A stretch of 37,277 nt of DNA, from positions 75,138-112,414 of the forward strand of contig CAJWGK010000001.1 of NCBI GenBank assembly GCA_913030895.1, read 5' to 3'. The notes beneath the pieces were generated by a model. That model did no database searches. It had not been told where the DNA came from and saw nothing but the letters and a program-made list of their open reading frames with translations. The stretch comes from an uncultured Flavobacteriaceae bacterium. Its GTDB lineage: Bacteria > Bacteroidota > Bacteroidia > Flavobacteriales > Flavobacteriaceae. Below are positions 24,584-33,143 of this stretch, one piece after another; the first letter of the stretch is position 1, and each line of letters starts with the position of its first letter. The translations under genes and the position numbers were made by a program.

Positions 24584-25330
24584 TTATTCTATAGCCCTAT
24601 TGATGTTAAAATGATCTAATTTAATATCGTCCAATCCGTCTTTATCAAATGGATGTTCCATCTGATCTTGAATATTATACAATGAAATTAAAATGAACTC
24701 GCTCAAAATAATTATAAAATAAGTCAGAAGGTGAGGATGATCATATCCGATTTTATTGATGATCGTGGGGGTATAAATTGTTGGGAATATATAAATAAAT
24801 ATTAGGCAATAGGCTTTTAAACTTATGGGAGTTCGATGAGTATGGACAGCAATTAAGTTTTCTTGTGCAATGTGAGCGTCACTCAGGAATCTATAAATCT
24901 TTTGTTTTGCGCTTCCAGAAATCTCTTCTTTATGTTCTTGAACAAACTTAAAAATCTCCTCTGTTTTGGAGTCAATATTTTGGGTATTGTGAATGGGTTG
25001 TGATAGGTAATTTAAAAACGAGTTAGATAGATCTTCTAAAATAAATTTAATTTTCTCCTTTTCAATATCTGGCAACTTTGAACTGCTCATAAAAAAATAA
25101 CTAATGGTTTTGAGAGAACTCCTGTAAAGACTTAAATGTTGTAAAGCTTTTTCTCTTCTTTTAAAGGCTCCTCTAATGGTAAATACCAATGGAAAAATAA
25201 TCGCAATACTTATGAAGGTCAAATCAATATTGTAAATAATATCATATTTGAAGGCCAGAAAAGGAAATACCACAGAAATAATTAAGGTTATAAGTGTACG
25301 ATGGTTTAAAATTGATAGGTATCTAATCAA
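24584..25330 (-). CDS. Four-helix membrane protein, bestrophin-like
   Basis: A 248-residue inner-membrane protein with two helices at the start (about 10-28 and 36-54), a long polar helical central part (about 60-165) and two more helices (about 168-188 and 200-220). The C-terminal tail EHPFDKDGLDDIKLDHF resembles the ENPFG...DIxLD tail of bestrophin-type anion channels and DUF4239-like proteins, and the overall helix layout agrees. I would not go beyond 'bestrophin-like'. The only available start is TTG at 25330 unless translation begins further inside. It diverges from the CotH-like gene, with 43 bp between. Confidence 0.6.
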   Translation of the reverse strand: MIRYLSILNHRTLITLIISVVFPFLAFKYDIIYNIDLTFISIAIIFPLVFTIRGAFKRREKALQHLSLYRSSLKTISYFFMSSSKLPDIEKEKIKFILEDLSNSFLNYLSQPIHNTQNIDSKTEEIFKFVQEHKEEISGSAKQKIYRFLSDAHIAQENLIAVHTHRTPISLKAYCLIFIYIFPTIYTPTIINKIGYDHPHLLTYFIIILSEFILISLYNIQDQMEHPFDKDGLDDIKLDHFNINRAIE

Positions 25331-25373
25331 AATTTTGTTATTTTAGATTCTAACTAAAACTATTAACAATCTA

Positions 25374-26393
25374 GTGAATAAACAAATATTTTTCCTTGTT
25401 TACTTTTTCTTCGTTAATTTTATTTGCGCCCAAAAGATTCAAAAATCAGATCTTCTGTTTAAGGATCAAACTCCACTAAAAATAAAATTGAGCGTTTCAA
25501 ATGATGCATTGCGTTTGGAAACGGATGATACCACCTACATAAAAACTAGTTTATCATATTATCACGAACAAAAATGGCAAAATATCAATATTTCAATAAG
25601 AGCAAGAGGAAATTTTAGAAGATCAAAATGCTATTTCCCTCCTACAAAAATCAAAATCAAAAAATCTAAAGCTAAGCAAACACTTTTTCAAGGCAACAAA
25701 AGGTTGAAATTGGTTTTACCTTGCCTACTGGAAGAAGAAAAAAATGATAATGTAATACAGGAGTTTATCGCTTATAAATTTTACGAAAAAATAGCACCTT
25801 ATCATTTCAAAACTAGAAAGGTAGATATTGAGTTCAATGAAGTTGACGGTGATAAAATAATTTCACATAGCCTTAAAGGTTTTTTAATTGAAGATGATAA
25901 ACGCGTCGCGGAGCGTCATGGTGGAAAGATTCATGAAAAATACGTCCACCCTAAGGCAATGGATCATTTAACCTCAGTTCAGAATTCTTTTTTCCAATTC
26001 ATGATCGGTAACACTGATTTCTCAGTAGCTTATCAGCACAATGGAAAGTTACTTTCAATTGATGGAGAAATCTATCCATTACCCTATGATTTTGACCTCT
26101 CTGGCTTAGTCGATGCAAGTTATGCCATAGTAAGCAGCAGGTTTGGAATAAAATCTGTGAGACAAAGAAAATATCGAGGATTCAAAAGAGAAGGCAACTA
26201 TGTAGAAAAGGTAAGAGCCCAATTCCGAGACAATAAAGCAGAATTTTTAAAGATTGTTGAGAAACAAGAGCCAGAGTTCGAATTGCCTTCTGAATATGAG
26301 ACCACCAGAGACTTTCTCATGAGCTTTTATGAAGTTATTGAGGAAAATGAAAAATTTGAAAAGCAGATTATCAAAGATTTGAGAACAAGATAA
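25374..26393 (+). CDS. Secreted CotH-like (kinase-fold) protein
   Basis: A 339-residue protein with a signal peptide (about 1-19, ending in CAQ) starting at GTG 25374. The body resembles the CotH family, whose Bacillus member phosphorylates spore-coat proteins. It has an RARGNFRRSKCYFPPTKIKI block (77-96), like the RGNSS...K..Y.IK glycine-rich loop of CotH; an FMIGNTDFSVAYQHN segment (209-223); and a YPLPYDFDLSGLVD segment (234-247) that may hold the metal-binding Asp pair (DFD, 239-241). Similarity is distant. If active, it would act outside the cytoplasm. It faces kdtA with a 3-bp gap between stop codons and is not in an operon. Closest neighbours are other unknown membrane or secreted proteins. 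Confidence 0.62.
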   Translation: MNKQIFFLVYFFFVNFICAQKIQKSDLLFKDQTPLKIKLSVSNDALRLETDDTTYIKTSLSYYHEQKWQNINISIRARGNFRRSKCYFPPTKIKIKKSKAKQTLFQGNKRLKLVLPCLLEEEKNDNVIQEFIAYKFYEKIAPYHFKTRKVDIEFNEVDGDKIISHSLKGFLIEDDKRVAERHGGKIHEKYVHPKAMDHLTSVQNSFFQFMIGNTDFSVAYQHNGKLLSIDGEIYPLPYDFDLSGLVDASYAIVSSRFGIKSVRQRKYRGFKREGNYVEKVRAQFRDNKAEFLKIVEKQEPEFELPSEYETTRDFLMSFYEVIEENEKFEKQIIKDLRTR

Positions 26394-26396
26394 TCA

Positions 26397-27632
26397 CTAG
26401 CTATTTAAAGTCTCTTTTATCTTATCTATAACAACTTGACTTGCACCGACACTTTTTGATATGTATTTGGCATTAATCTCTCCTGCATTATTCCTTATTT
26501 GTGCATCGTAAGTTAGTTCTTCATAAATTTTTTTAAAACCCAATTTAGACTGAACTGTGAAGAGTCCTCCAAGTTCAACTAAATCCAATGCCTCTTGAAA
26601 AGTATCAAAATATTTCCCTATGATCACTGGTATGCCGTAGGTCGCTGGTTCTAGGGTATTGTGTAACCCCCTTTTTTTCATTCCACCTCCCACATAAGCA
26701 AAAGCTGCATAGCTATAGACTTTACCTAATTGACCAATGTTGTCTAAAATAAGAATACGTTTATCTGCGTCTTTTTTTGGGTCGTAGGAACTCCATTTTG
26801 CATAGGGTAACGAGATTCTTTTCTCTAGCTTTACAATGGATTTTTGAGAAACCTCGTGAGGCGCAATCACAAATTTTAAAGGCGATTCCTTTTCAAATAG
26901 ATTTTCAATTAATGTATAGTCTTCAGGCCAAGTACTTCCGGCAACAAAACATTTCGCACCTGAGGTGAAACTATTCATAATTTCCAATTTATTGTCTTGT
27001 TGCACCATTTGATAAACCCGATCAATTCGTGTATCTCCATTAGTGGTAACTGCCTTAATTCCTGTATTATTTAAAAGTTTTTTAGAATTCTCATTTTGTA
27101 CAAAAAAGTGCTCTACTTGATGAAGAATTTTCTGATATCCTCTTCCATACCATTGAAAAAAAAGTTGTTCTGGTCTAAAGATCGAAGAAACTGAGTAAAT
27201 CGGAATATTTCTTTTGAACAAGCCATCGAAATAATTTGGCCAAAATTCATATTTGACAAAGATGGCCAATTTTAAATTGCAGAGGTTAAGGAAACGATTT
27301 ACGTTAGCAACGCTGTCCCACGGTAAATAACAAACACAATTTGCCTCACTGAAGTTTTTTTGTATTTCATAGCCTGAAGGTGAGAAAAAAGTAAGTAGTA
27401 TTTTATGTTCAGGAAAGGACTTTTTGTAGGCTAAAATAAGTGGGCGTACTTGTTCGAACTCTCCAAGTGAAGCAGCGTGAAACCATGCCCAATCCCCCTT
27501 ATGAACTGCCTTGAATTCTAGCATTTTGAATGTCTTGGATCTCCCTCTAGAAAAAAGATTTATCTTTTTTGAAAAGAGTCCGGTGATCCATAAAATGGGG
27601 AAGGTGATCTCAATGAGAACATTGTAAATCAT
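26397..27632 (-). CDS. kdtA: 3-deoxy-D-manno-octulosonic acid (Kdo) transferase
   Basis: Adds Kdo to lipid A precursors at the inner membrane, an essential LPS step, also called waaA. It is a GT30 glycosyltransferase of 411 residues from ATG 27632. The N-terminal hydrophobic segment (about 3-20) anchors it. WAWFHAASLGEFEQVRPL contains the catalytic acid Glu of the family, followed by TFFSPSGYE, FVKYEFWPNYF, a mid-protein FVAGSTWPED and the C-terminal AYVGGGMKKRGLHNTLEPATYGIPV. An in-frame ATG at 27644 would add four residues, but the promoter's -7 box ends 8 bp before it. The later ATG fits both the promoter and the family start (MIYN). It converges on the CotH-like gene and diverges from the DegT-type aminotransferase. 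Confidence 0.95.
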   Translation of the reverse strand: MIYNVLIEITFPILWITGLFSKKINLFSRGRSKTFKMLEFKAVHKGDWAWFHAASLGEFEQVRPLILAYKKSFPEHKILLTFFSPSGYEIQKNFSEANCVCYLPWDSVANVNRFLNLCNLKLAIFVKYEFWPNYFDGLFKRNIPIYSVSSIFRPEQLFFQWYGRGYQKILHQVEHFFVQNENSKKLLNNTGIKAVTTNGDTRIDRVYQMVQQDNKLEIMNSFTSGAKCFVAGSTWPEDYTLIENLFEKESPLKFVIAPHEVSQKSIVKLEKRISLPYAKWSSYDPKKDADKRILILDNIGQLGKVYSYAAFAYVGGGMKKRGLHNTLEPATYGIPVIIGKYFDTFQEALDLVELGGLFTVQSKLGFKKIYEELTYDAQIRNNAGEINAKYISKSVGASQVVIDKIKETLNS

Positions 27633-27651
27633 TCTAAATACCATAATAGCT

Positions 27652-27682
27652 CAAAAATAGTTTTTTATAATCTATTGCGAAA
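27652..27682 (-). promoter_or_regulatory. Probable kdtA promoter
   Basis: On the minus strand TTTC (27679-27682), 19 bases, then TATTTTTG (27652-27659). One mismatch in the -33 box. The start expected near 27646 supports ATG 27632 as the kdtA start codon. Confidence 0.55.
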
Positions 27683-27722
27683 AGCAGATTCCTTTTTTTA
27701 ATTTTATAGCGTAATATTTGAT

Positions 27723-28853
27723 ATGAAGAAGATTGAAATGGTTGACCTAAAGGGTCAATACGACCGAATACAAGACCAAGTTAATGCCTCAGTTTTAGGC
27801 GCTATTGAGTCCACTAAGTTTATTAATGGCCCTCAGGTTAAAAGCTTTCAGGAGCATTTGGAAGGCTACCTCGGTGTTAAACATGTTATTCCCTGTGCCA
27901 ATGGTACTGATGCCCTTCAGATTGCCCTAATGGCATTGGGATTAAAACCTGGAGATGAGGTTATCACGGCAGATTTCACTTTTGCTGCCACAGTTGAAGT
28001 TATTTCATTACTGGGTCTAACTCCTGTTTTGGTAGATATAGATTTAGAAACCTTCAATATTGATATTTCCGCTATTAAAAAGGCGATTACGCCAAAAACA
28101 AAAGCAATCATACCTGTTCATCTCTTTGGACAGTCAGCATTAATGTCCGAAATTATTGCGATTGCTAGCGAAAATGATTTGTATATCGTTGAAGATAATG
28201 CTCAGTCTATCGGTGCTAACTATACTTTTCCTGATGGAAGTAAAAAGAAAACTGGGACTTTGGGTCATGTCGGAACAACCTCCTTTTTTCCATCGAAAAA
28301 CTTAGGTGCTTATGGGGACGGTGGCGCCATATTTACGGATGATGATGAACTGGCGCATACACTTAGGGGTATCGTTAATCACGGTATGTATGTTAGATAT
28401 CATCACGATGTGGTTGGCGTAAATTCAAGACTAGATTCTATTCAAGCCGTCATACTTGATATAAAACTTGACTATTTAGATTATTATAACGAGTGCCGAA
28501 AAGCTGCTGCGATCAAATACACGCAACGCCTTCAAGATCATCCTAAAATTATAACGCCAATTACCACTGGTGATTGTGACTCCCATGTATACCATCAATA
28601 TACCCTAAGAATAATTGATGCAGATAGGGATGCTTTGGTCAAACACCTCAATGAAAACAACATCCCTTGCGGAGTCTATTACCCTATACCGCTTCACCTT
28701 CAAAAAGCATACAGGAATGAACGGTATAATGAGTCTGATTTTAAAGTTACCAATCAAGTGGTTAATGAGGTGGTATCATTACCAATGCATACTGAACTGA
28801 CTGACGATCAAATCGACTTTATTTCTGAAACAATTAAAGATTTTTTAGCTTAA
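27723..28853 (+). CDS. DegT/DnrJ/EryC1-family sugar aminotransferase
   Basis: A PLP-dependent enzyme converting a keto-sugar nucleotide to an amino sugar, usually for LPS or O-antigen. The 376 residues have the fold-type I layout: NGTDALQIAL (60-69) for the phosphate cup, VEDNAQSIGA (156-165, with Asp158 and Gln161 at the cofactor ring) and SFFPSKNLGAYGDGG (187-201), where Lys192 forms the Schiff base. RLDSIQAVIL mid-protein is also family-typical. Closest relatives are probably WbpE- or QdtB-type enzymes, but the exact sugar cannot be told. It lies between kdtA (divergent) and fabD (convergent, stops overlapping by 4 bp), so it is a single-gene unit in an envelope-related neighbourhood. Confidence 0.9.
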   Translation: MKKIEMVDLKGQYDRIQDQVNASVLGAIESTKFINGPQVKSFQEHLEGYLGVKHVIPCANGTDALQIALMALGLKPGDEVITADFTFAATVEVISLLGLTPVLVDIDLETFNIDISAIKKAITPKTKAIIPVHLFGQSALMSEIIAIASENDLYIVEDNAQSIGANYTFPDGSKKKTGTLGHVGTTSFFPSKNLGAYGDGGAIFTDDDELAHTLRGIVNHGMYVRYHHDVVGVNSRLDSIQAVILDIKLDYLDYYNECRKAAAIKYTQRLQDHPKIITPITTGDCDSHVYHQYTLRIIDADRDALVKHLNENNIPCGVYYPIPLHLQKAYRNERYNESDFKVTNQVVNEVVSLPMHTELTDDQIDFISETIKDFLA

Positions 28854-29731
28854 ATGGATGCTGAGGAGGTTGCTGCCTCTGGAGCTATTTTTTTGATCAA
28901 CCCCTGAAGTACCTTTCCAGGTCCGATTTCTGTAAAATTGTTAATGCCTTTAGCAACCATTTTTTCTACACTTTGCGTCCATCTTACAGGAGCGGTAAGT
29001 TGAGCTACGAGGTTTTTTTGAATTGCTGTGGGATTTATTACCGCATCTGCCACGACATTTTGGTAAACAGGACAGATAGGTGTTTTAAATTCCGTATTGT
29101 CAATTGCATTAGCTAATTCAACACTTGCAGGTTCCATTAGAGGGGAGTGAAAAGCTCCACCAACCGGCAGCACTAGTGCCCTTCTAGCTCCAGCTTCTTT
29201 AAGGCTTTCACAGGCAGTTTCAATGGCAGTGACACTACCTGAAATAACCAATTGTCCAGGGCAATTATAGTTAGCTGCTACAACCAACCCTGGAGTATGT
29301 TCACATATTTCAACCACCTTTTTATCCCCCAAACCTAAGACGGCTGCCATCGTTCCTGCTTCAATATCGCAGGCCTTTTGCATGGCTTCAGCACGTTGAG
29401 AGACTAGCTTTAATCCAGCTTCATAGGTTATTGTCCCAGCGGCCGTTAAAGCAGAAAATTCCCCGAGGGAGTGCCCAGCTACTGCATCAGGTTGAAAATG
29501 ATCACCCATAACCTTAGACATAACAACGGAGTGTATATAGATAGCAGGTTGGGTTACTCTAGTTTGTTGTAGTTCCTCTTTAGTTCCTTCAAATAAAATT
29601 TTAGTTATTTCAAAACCTAAAATCTCATTCGCTAATTCAAATAGTTTTTTTGCAATTTTATATTCGTTGTATAGGTCTTTACCCATTCCTGGAAACTGAG
29701 ACCCTTGTCCTGGAAAAACATATGCTTTCAT
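28850..29731 (-). CDS. fabD: Malonyl-CoA:ACP transacylase
   Basis: Loads malonyl groups on acyl carrier protein for fatty acid synthesis (cytosol). The 293 residues carry FPGQGSQFPGMG at the start, the nucleophile motif GHSLG (Ser88), the TRVTQPAIY block near 57-65 and the catalytic His in GGAFHSPLM (His195). Near the end comes the TEIGPGKVLQGL segment. Length is a little short of the usual 305-310, mostly from the ends. It follows folA on the same strand with a 6-bp gap, so the two are likely to be co-transcribed. Its 3' end overlaps the DegT aminotransferase stop. Confidence 0.96.
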   Translation of the reverse strand: MKAYVFPGQGSQFPGMGKDLYNEYKIAKKLFELANEILGFEITKILFEGTKEELQQTRVTQPAIYIHSVVMSKVMGDHFQPDAVAGHSLGEFSALTAAGTITYEAGLKLVSQRAEAMQKACDIEAGTMAAVLGLGDKKVVEICEHTPGLVVAANYNCPGQLVISGSVTAIETACESLKEAGARRALVLPVGGAFHSPLMEPASVELANAIDNTEFKTPICPVYQNVVADAVINPTAIQKNLVAQLTAPVRWTQSVEKMVAKGINNFTEIGPGKVLQGLIKKIAPEAATSSASI

Positions 29732-29737
29732 CCTGAT

Positions 29738-30310
29738 TTATTTATTTCTTAAATAGGTTAGATAGGAGTATTTGAAATCGGGCGTTTCAAATTGTTCTTC
29801 TTTATCCAAAGACCATACCTTAGGATCAATTTCTGGAAAGAAAACATCTCCCTCAAAAGATTTATGAATTTTAGTTAATTCAATTCTATCTGCTAACTTA
29901 ATTGCTTGTTGGTACACCTGTCCACCCCCTATAATAAAAGGTTGATCGTCAGCACCAGATATTACCAGCGCTTCTTTCAGACTATGACAGACTGTTGTTC
30001 CTTCAGCAAAAAACTCTTTGTTTTTTGTCACCACAATATTATGTCGGTTAGGCAGCGCTTTTGGAAGGGACTCAAAAGTCTTTCTACCCATAATGATCGC
30101 ATGACCAGAGGTTAAATGCTTGAACCTTTTAAGATCTTCTGGTAGATGCCATATCAGCTTGTTGTCTTTTCCTAAAACACGATTTTCAGAAATTGCCGCA
30201 ATTATAGTGACTACTGGTTTTATGGGGCTTTTAAGGTCTTTTTGGTTAATCATTTCTTGTTCGTAGAGTAAACTTTGATTGGCTAAATCAATTCGGTTTT
30301 TATCTGTCAT
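29738..30310 (-). CDS. folA: Dihydrofolate reductase with N-terminal extension
   Basis: Reduces dihydrofolate to tetrahydrofolate, needed after ThyA consumes methylene-THF. The core runs from about residue 33 (VVTIIAAISENRVLGKDNKLIWHLPEDLKRFK) through IIMGRKTFESLPKALPNR and FIIGGGQVYQQA, all canonical. Ahead of it is a polar extension of about 32 residues, absent in ordinary DHFR. An internal ATG at residue 20 (30253) would shorten this to about 13 residues, so the true start is uncertain. It is in a unit with fabD. ThyA is 1.1 kb upstream on the same strand, with a plus-strand aminotransferase gene between. No promoter box is seen before 30310. Confidence 0.95.
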   Translation of the reverse strand: MTDKNRIDLANQSLLYEQEMINQKDLKSPIKPVVTIIAAISENRVLGKDNKLIWHLPEDLKRFKHLTSGHAIIMGRKTFESLPKALPNRHNIVVTKNKEFFAEGTTVCHSLKEALVISGADDQPFIIGGGQVYQQAIKLADRIELTKIHKSFEGDVFFPEIDPKVWSLDKEEQFETPDFKYSYLTYLRNK

Positions 30311-30382
30311 GTTCCTTTACGGACTTTTAATTAGTTTTTTGACATAAAAAAAAAATATCACTCAAAATAGATTCAAATAGAG

Positions 30383-30390
30383 TAATTTTG
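30383..30390 (+). promoter_or_regulatory. -7 box of class V aminotransferase gene
   Basis: TAATTTTG matches TAnnTTTG, 28 bp before the ATG at 30419. No -33 box at the usual spacing. Confidence 0.45.
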
Positions 30391-30418
30391 AAACAAATGT
30401 ACACTTTCTAGACAATTT

Positions 30419-31459
30419 ATGAAGTTTAAAAATGATTTCCCCTTACTGAAATCTTGTACGTATTTTAATACTGCTTATGTAGGCTTAATGTCTCAGACTT
30501 TGTATGATTTCAGAGTCAATTTTGAGCGCGATTACCTCAACAACGGAGATCAATACAAATTAAAGGCTTATGATAATTTGCCGAGAACTCATGAAGTAAT
30601 TTCCTCATTTATCGGTTCAAAAAAAGATCAAACTTATTTTGTCTCTAATTTTTCTACAGGCGTACGATATGTTATGGATTCTTTACCAGAACTTACTAAC
30701 GTGCTTTATATCAAAGACGATTATCACTCTTTAGTTTCCTCATTGGAAGAGAAGAATTTCAATTTATTTCCCATTGAAATGTCAGAAAATATAGAAGCAG
30801 TTGTTGACGATTCGCTCAACAAAAACTCCATTGATACGCTGGTGATCAGCATGGTACAGTATACCAACGGTTTGTTGGTGGATTTTGATTATTTAGCGGT
30901 TTTAAAACAAAAATTTCCTGATTTAACGATTATTGGGGATGCTACTCAATACATCGGTACCGATTTATTTAATTTTTCTGAAAGTCCCTTTGATGCTGTA
31001 ATTTGTAGTGGTTACAAATGGTTATTAGCTGGTTTTGGAAACGGTTTTGTTGCTTTGTCTGACAAATTCCTTGCGAAAGCTAAAATTACTGCCGAGCAAT
31101 TTTCACAGAAAGTATATGCTGGACATTTTAATATACTCGGTGCTGCCTCCCTCGTATTTGCTTTGGAGCTTTTAAAAAACAATGATTTTAAAAAGTTAGT
31201 AGCGACCAATCAGCATTTGAGTAGTGAGCTAAGAAATGCACTCACATTAAACGGTTTTAAGCCCGCATGTAACTTTCGTAAGAAACACAGTGCGATTATC
31301 AGTATTCCATATGAAGAAAGCTTCTTAAAACTATTAGAAGAGCAAAATATTAGAGTCGCCCACCGCGGGGATTATATTAGATTTTCCATTCACTTCTACA
31401 ACACTCCCGAGGAAATTAAGACCTTAATTGAGGTGATAAAAAAAATGGCTATAGCATAG
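30419..31459 (+). CDS. Class V aminotransferase-like PLP enzyme
   Basis: A 346-residue fold-type I PLP enzyme of the class V (IscS/SufS/kynureninase-like) group. It has TYFNTAYVGLMS near 14-25, SNFSTGVRYV near 76-85, the cofactor Asp in IIGDATQYIG (Asp174, Gln177) and CSGYKWLLAGFGNGF, where Lys200 is the Schiff-base lysine. The C-terminal part has a HRGDYIRFSIHFYNTPEEI block common to the class. It could be a cysteine desulfurase-like, kynureninase-like or isopenicillin epimerase-like protein; no active-site cysteine loop typical of SufS is clear, so the substrate is open. The gene sits alone on the plus strand, splitting folA and thyA, and its stop lies 3 bp from that of thyA. Confidence 0.85.
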   Translation: MKFKNDFPLLKSCTYFNTAYVGLMSQTLYDFRVNFERDYLNNGDQYKLKAYDNLPRTHEVISSFIGSKKDQTYFVSNFSTGVRYVMDSLPELTNVLYIKDDYHSLVSSLEEKNFNLFPIEMSENIEAVVDDSLNKNSIDTLVISMVQYTNGLLVDFDYLAVLKQKFPDLTIIGDATQYIGTDLFNFSESPFDAVICSGYKWLLAGFGNGFVALSDKFLAKAKITAEQFSQKVYAGHFNILGAASLVFALELLKNNDFKKLVATNQHLSSELRNALTLNGFKPACNFRKKHSAIISIPYEESFLKLLEEQNIRVAHRGDYIRFSIHFYNTPEEIKTLIEVIKKMAIA

Positions 31460-31462
31460 TCC

Positions 31463-32287
31463 TTAGACAGCCACTTTACCCCTAATGAGCGGATGGGGGT
31501 CATACCCTACCAAGTTGAAATCCTCATATTTAAATCCGAAAATATCTTTAATTTCTGGATTCAAAATCATTTTTGGAAGCGGTTTGGGATCCCTTGAAAG
31601 CTGTTCTTTAATTTGTTCATGATGATTGGCATAGATATGTGCATCGCCAAAAGTGTGAACAAACTCTCCTGGGATCAGATCACATACTTGGGCAACCATC
31701 ATGTTGAGAAGAGCATATGAAGCAATATTAAAAGGGACTCCTAAAAAAACGTCTGCACTTCGTTGGTAGAGCTGACAGGAAAGTTTTCCATCGGCTACGT
31801 AAAACTGAAAAAAAGCATGACAGGGTGGAAGGGCAGCCTTATTATTGGTAACATTTTCAGAAAATGAAAGTGAGGTATCGGGCAAAACACTTGGGTTCCA
31901 TGCAGAAACAAGCATTCTTCTACTATCAGGGTTATTATTTAGTGTACTGATTACTGATTTAATTTGATCAATTCCTTCACTGTTCCAGTTGCGCCACTGA
32001 TGCCCATAGACAGGACCAAGATTTCCATTTTCGTTCGCCCATTCATTCCAAATTCTAACCCCATTTTCTGTGAGATAATTGATGTTAGTATCACCTTTAA
32101 GAAACCAAAGTAGCTCATGAATAACGGATTTAACATGGATTTTTTTAGTAGTCACTAAAGGGAAACCTTTTTGTAGGTCAAATCGCATTTGATATCCGAA
32201 CACACTTTTTGTTCCAGTTCCAGTGCGATCAGTTTTTGTTATTCCATTTTCCTGAATATGTTTGACAAGTTCAAGATATTGCTGCAT
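31463..32287 (-). CDS. thyA: Thymidylate synthase
   Basis: Makes dTMP from dUMP with methylene-THF. The 274 residues start [19 protein letters not shown] (20-38), include the active-site [13 protein letters not shown] (Cys156), [18 protein letters not shown] and [12 protein letters not shown], and end in the usual GYDPHP...VAV form. There is an insertion of about 10 residues before the catalytic Cys compared with the 264-residue E. coli enzyme; I recall this in other Bacteroidota. FolA is encoded 1.1 kb downstream on the same strand, completing the dTMP cycle. Confidence 0.97.
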   Translation of the reverse strand: MQQYLELVKHIQENGITKTDRTGTGTKSVFGYQMRFDLQKGFPLVTTKKIHVKSVIHELLWFLKGDTNINYLTENGVRIWNEWANENGNLGPVYGHQWRNWNSEGIDQIKSVISTLNNNPDSRRMLVSAWNPSVLPDTSLSFSENVTNNKAALPPCHAFFQFYVADGKLSCQLYQRSADVFLGVPFNIASYALLNMMVAQVCDLIPGEFVHTFGDAHIYANHHEQIKEQLSRDPKPLPKMILNPEIKDIFGFKYEDFNLVGYDPHPLIRGKVAV

Positions 32288-32303
32288 TAAATCAATGTTT
32301 ATT

Positions 32304-32311
32304 CAAAAATA
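32304..32311 (-). promoter_or_regulatory. -7 box of thyA promoter
   Basis: On the minus strand TATTTTTG matches TAnnTTTG and ends 16 bp before the thyA ATG. No -33 box at the usual spacing. Confidence 0.4.
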
Positions 32312-32371
32312 GGCAACAGTAGATATAGCCTTTATTTTAAAATCAAATAGTTTTCAAAAAAAGATTAACAG

Positions 32372-32995
32372 TCATTTTTTATTCTCTCTTTTTGAGATTT
32401 CGTCTCTTATCTTTACTGCTTTTTCGTAATCTTCAAGATTAACCAATTTGTTGAGTAATGATTTTAGTTTCGAAAGTGAAAGCTTTTTCAAATCCTCTGG
32501 AACAGCCTTTTGTCTGCTTTGCTCCTCCACAAAATTTTGAATCCAGCTCTCTTCGGGTTTGTTTTTTTTATCTTTTCTGATGGCCTTCTCATCAAATCCA
32601 GCTTGGTTGAGAATAGAATCATATATAAAAATTGGGGCGCCAAATCTCAACGCCATGGCTATTGCATCTGAAGTTCTAGAATCGATAATCTCTTCAATTT
32701 TGTCTCTTTCGCAAATTAAACTGGAGTAAAAAACACCATCCACCAGTTTGTGAATAATGACTTGTTTGACATAAATATTAAAGCGATCTGCAAAATTTTT
32801 GAAAAGGTCGTGGGTTAAAGGTCTTTTGGGTTTCAATTCTTTATCTAGGGCAATTGCAACAGATTGCGCCTCAAACCCTCCAATGATGATTGGTAATCTT
32901 CGATCTCCATCGACTTCACTTAAAATAAGTGCGTAAGCACCAGTTTGGGTTTCGCTGTAAGAAATTCCTTTGATGTTTAACTGTATTAATTTCAT
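32372..32995 (-). CDS. Bifunctional nuclease family protein (DUF151) with UVR motif
   Basis: A 207-residue protein. The first 140 residues match the DUF151/bifunctional nuclease family: GAYALILSEVDGDRRLPIIIGGFEAQSVAIAL near 18-49, then the SRTSDAIAMALRFGAPIFIYDSIL block near 106-125. The tail (about 165-203) resembles a UvrB/UvrC-interaction motif: LKSLLNKLVNLEDYEKAVKIRDEI. A plant member has been reported to have DNase and RNase activity; the bacterial role is uncertain, and the UVR tail suggests contact with a DNA-repair or protease partner. It starts at ATG 32995 with no clear promoter box and lies upstream of thyA on the same strand (84 bp gap), so a shared transcript is possible. Confidence 0.9.
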   Translation of the reverse strand: MKLIQLNIKGISYSETQTGAYALILSEVDGDRRLPIIIGGFEAQSVAIALDKELKPKRPLTHDLFKNFADRFNIYVKQVIIHKLVDGVFYSSLICERDKIEEIIDSRTSDAIAMALRFGAPIFIYDSILNQAGFDEKAIRKDKKNKPEESWIQNFVEEQSRQKAVPEDLKKLSLSKLKSLLNKLVNLEDYEKAVKIRDEISKRENKK

Positions 32996-33116
32996 TGCTT
33001 AAATCAGTACCAAATTAGTAAAATTATTAACTAAACTCCGCCATATATGAAGGTTTTTAAGAGACTCTTTAACAAAAAAGATAGGGATTAATTCAAAGAA
33101 TGATCTTGCAATTATT

Positions 33117-33124
33117 TAAATTTG
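33117..33124 (+). promoter_or_regulatory. -7 box of pdhB promoter
   Basis: TAAATTTG matches TAnnTTTG and ends 19 bp before the pdhB ATG at 33144. No TTTG is found at the -33 position. Confidence 0.45.
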
Positions 33125-33143
33125 CTAATCAAAATTTATATTG

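Noticed and set aside
27711-27719. TAATATTTG before the DegT aminotransferase as a -7 box
   Set aside because: It has three bases instead of two between TA and TTTG, so it does not fit the consensus; left out of the promoter list.
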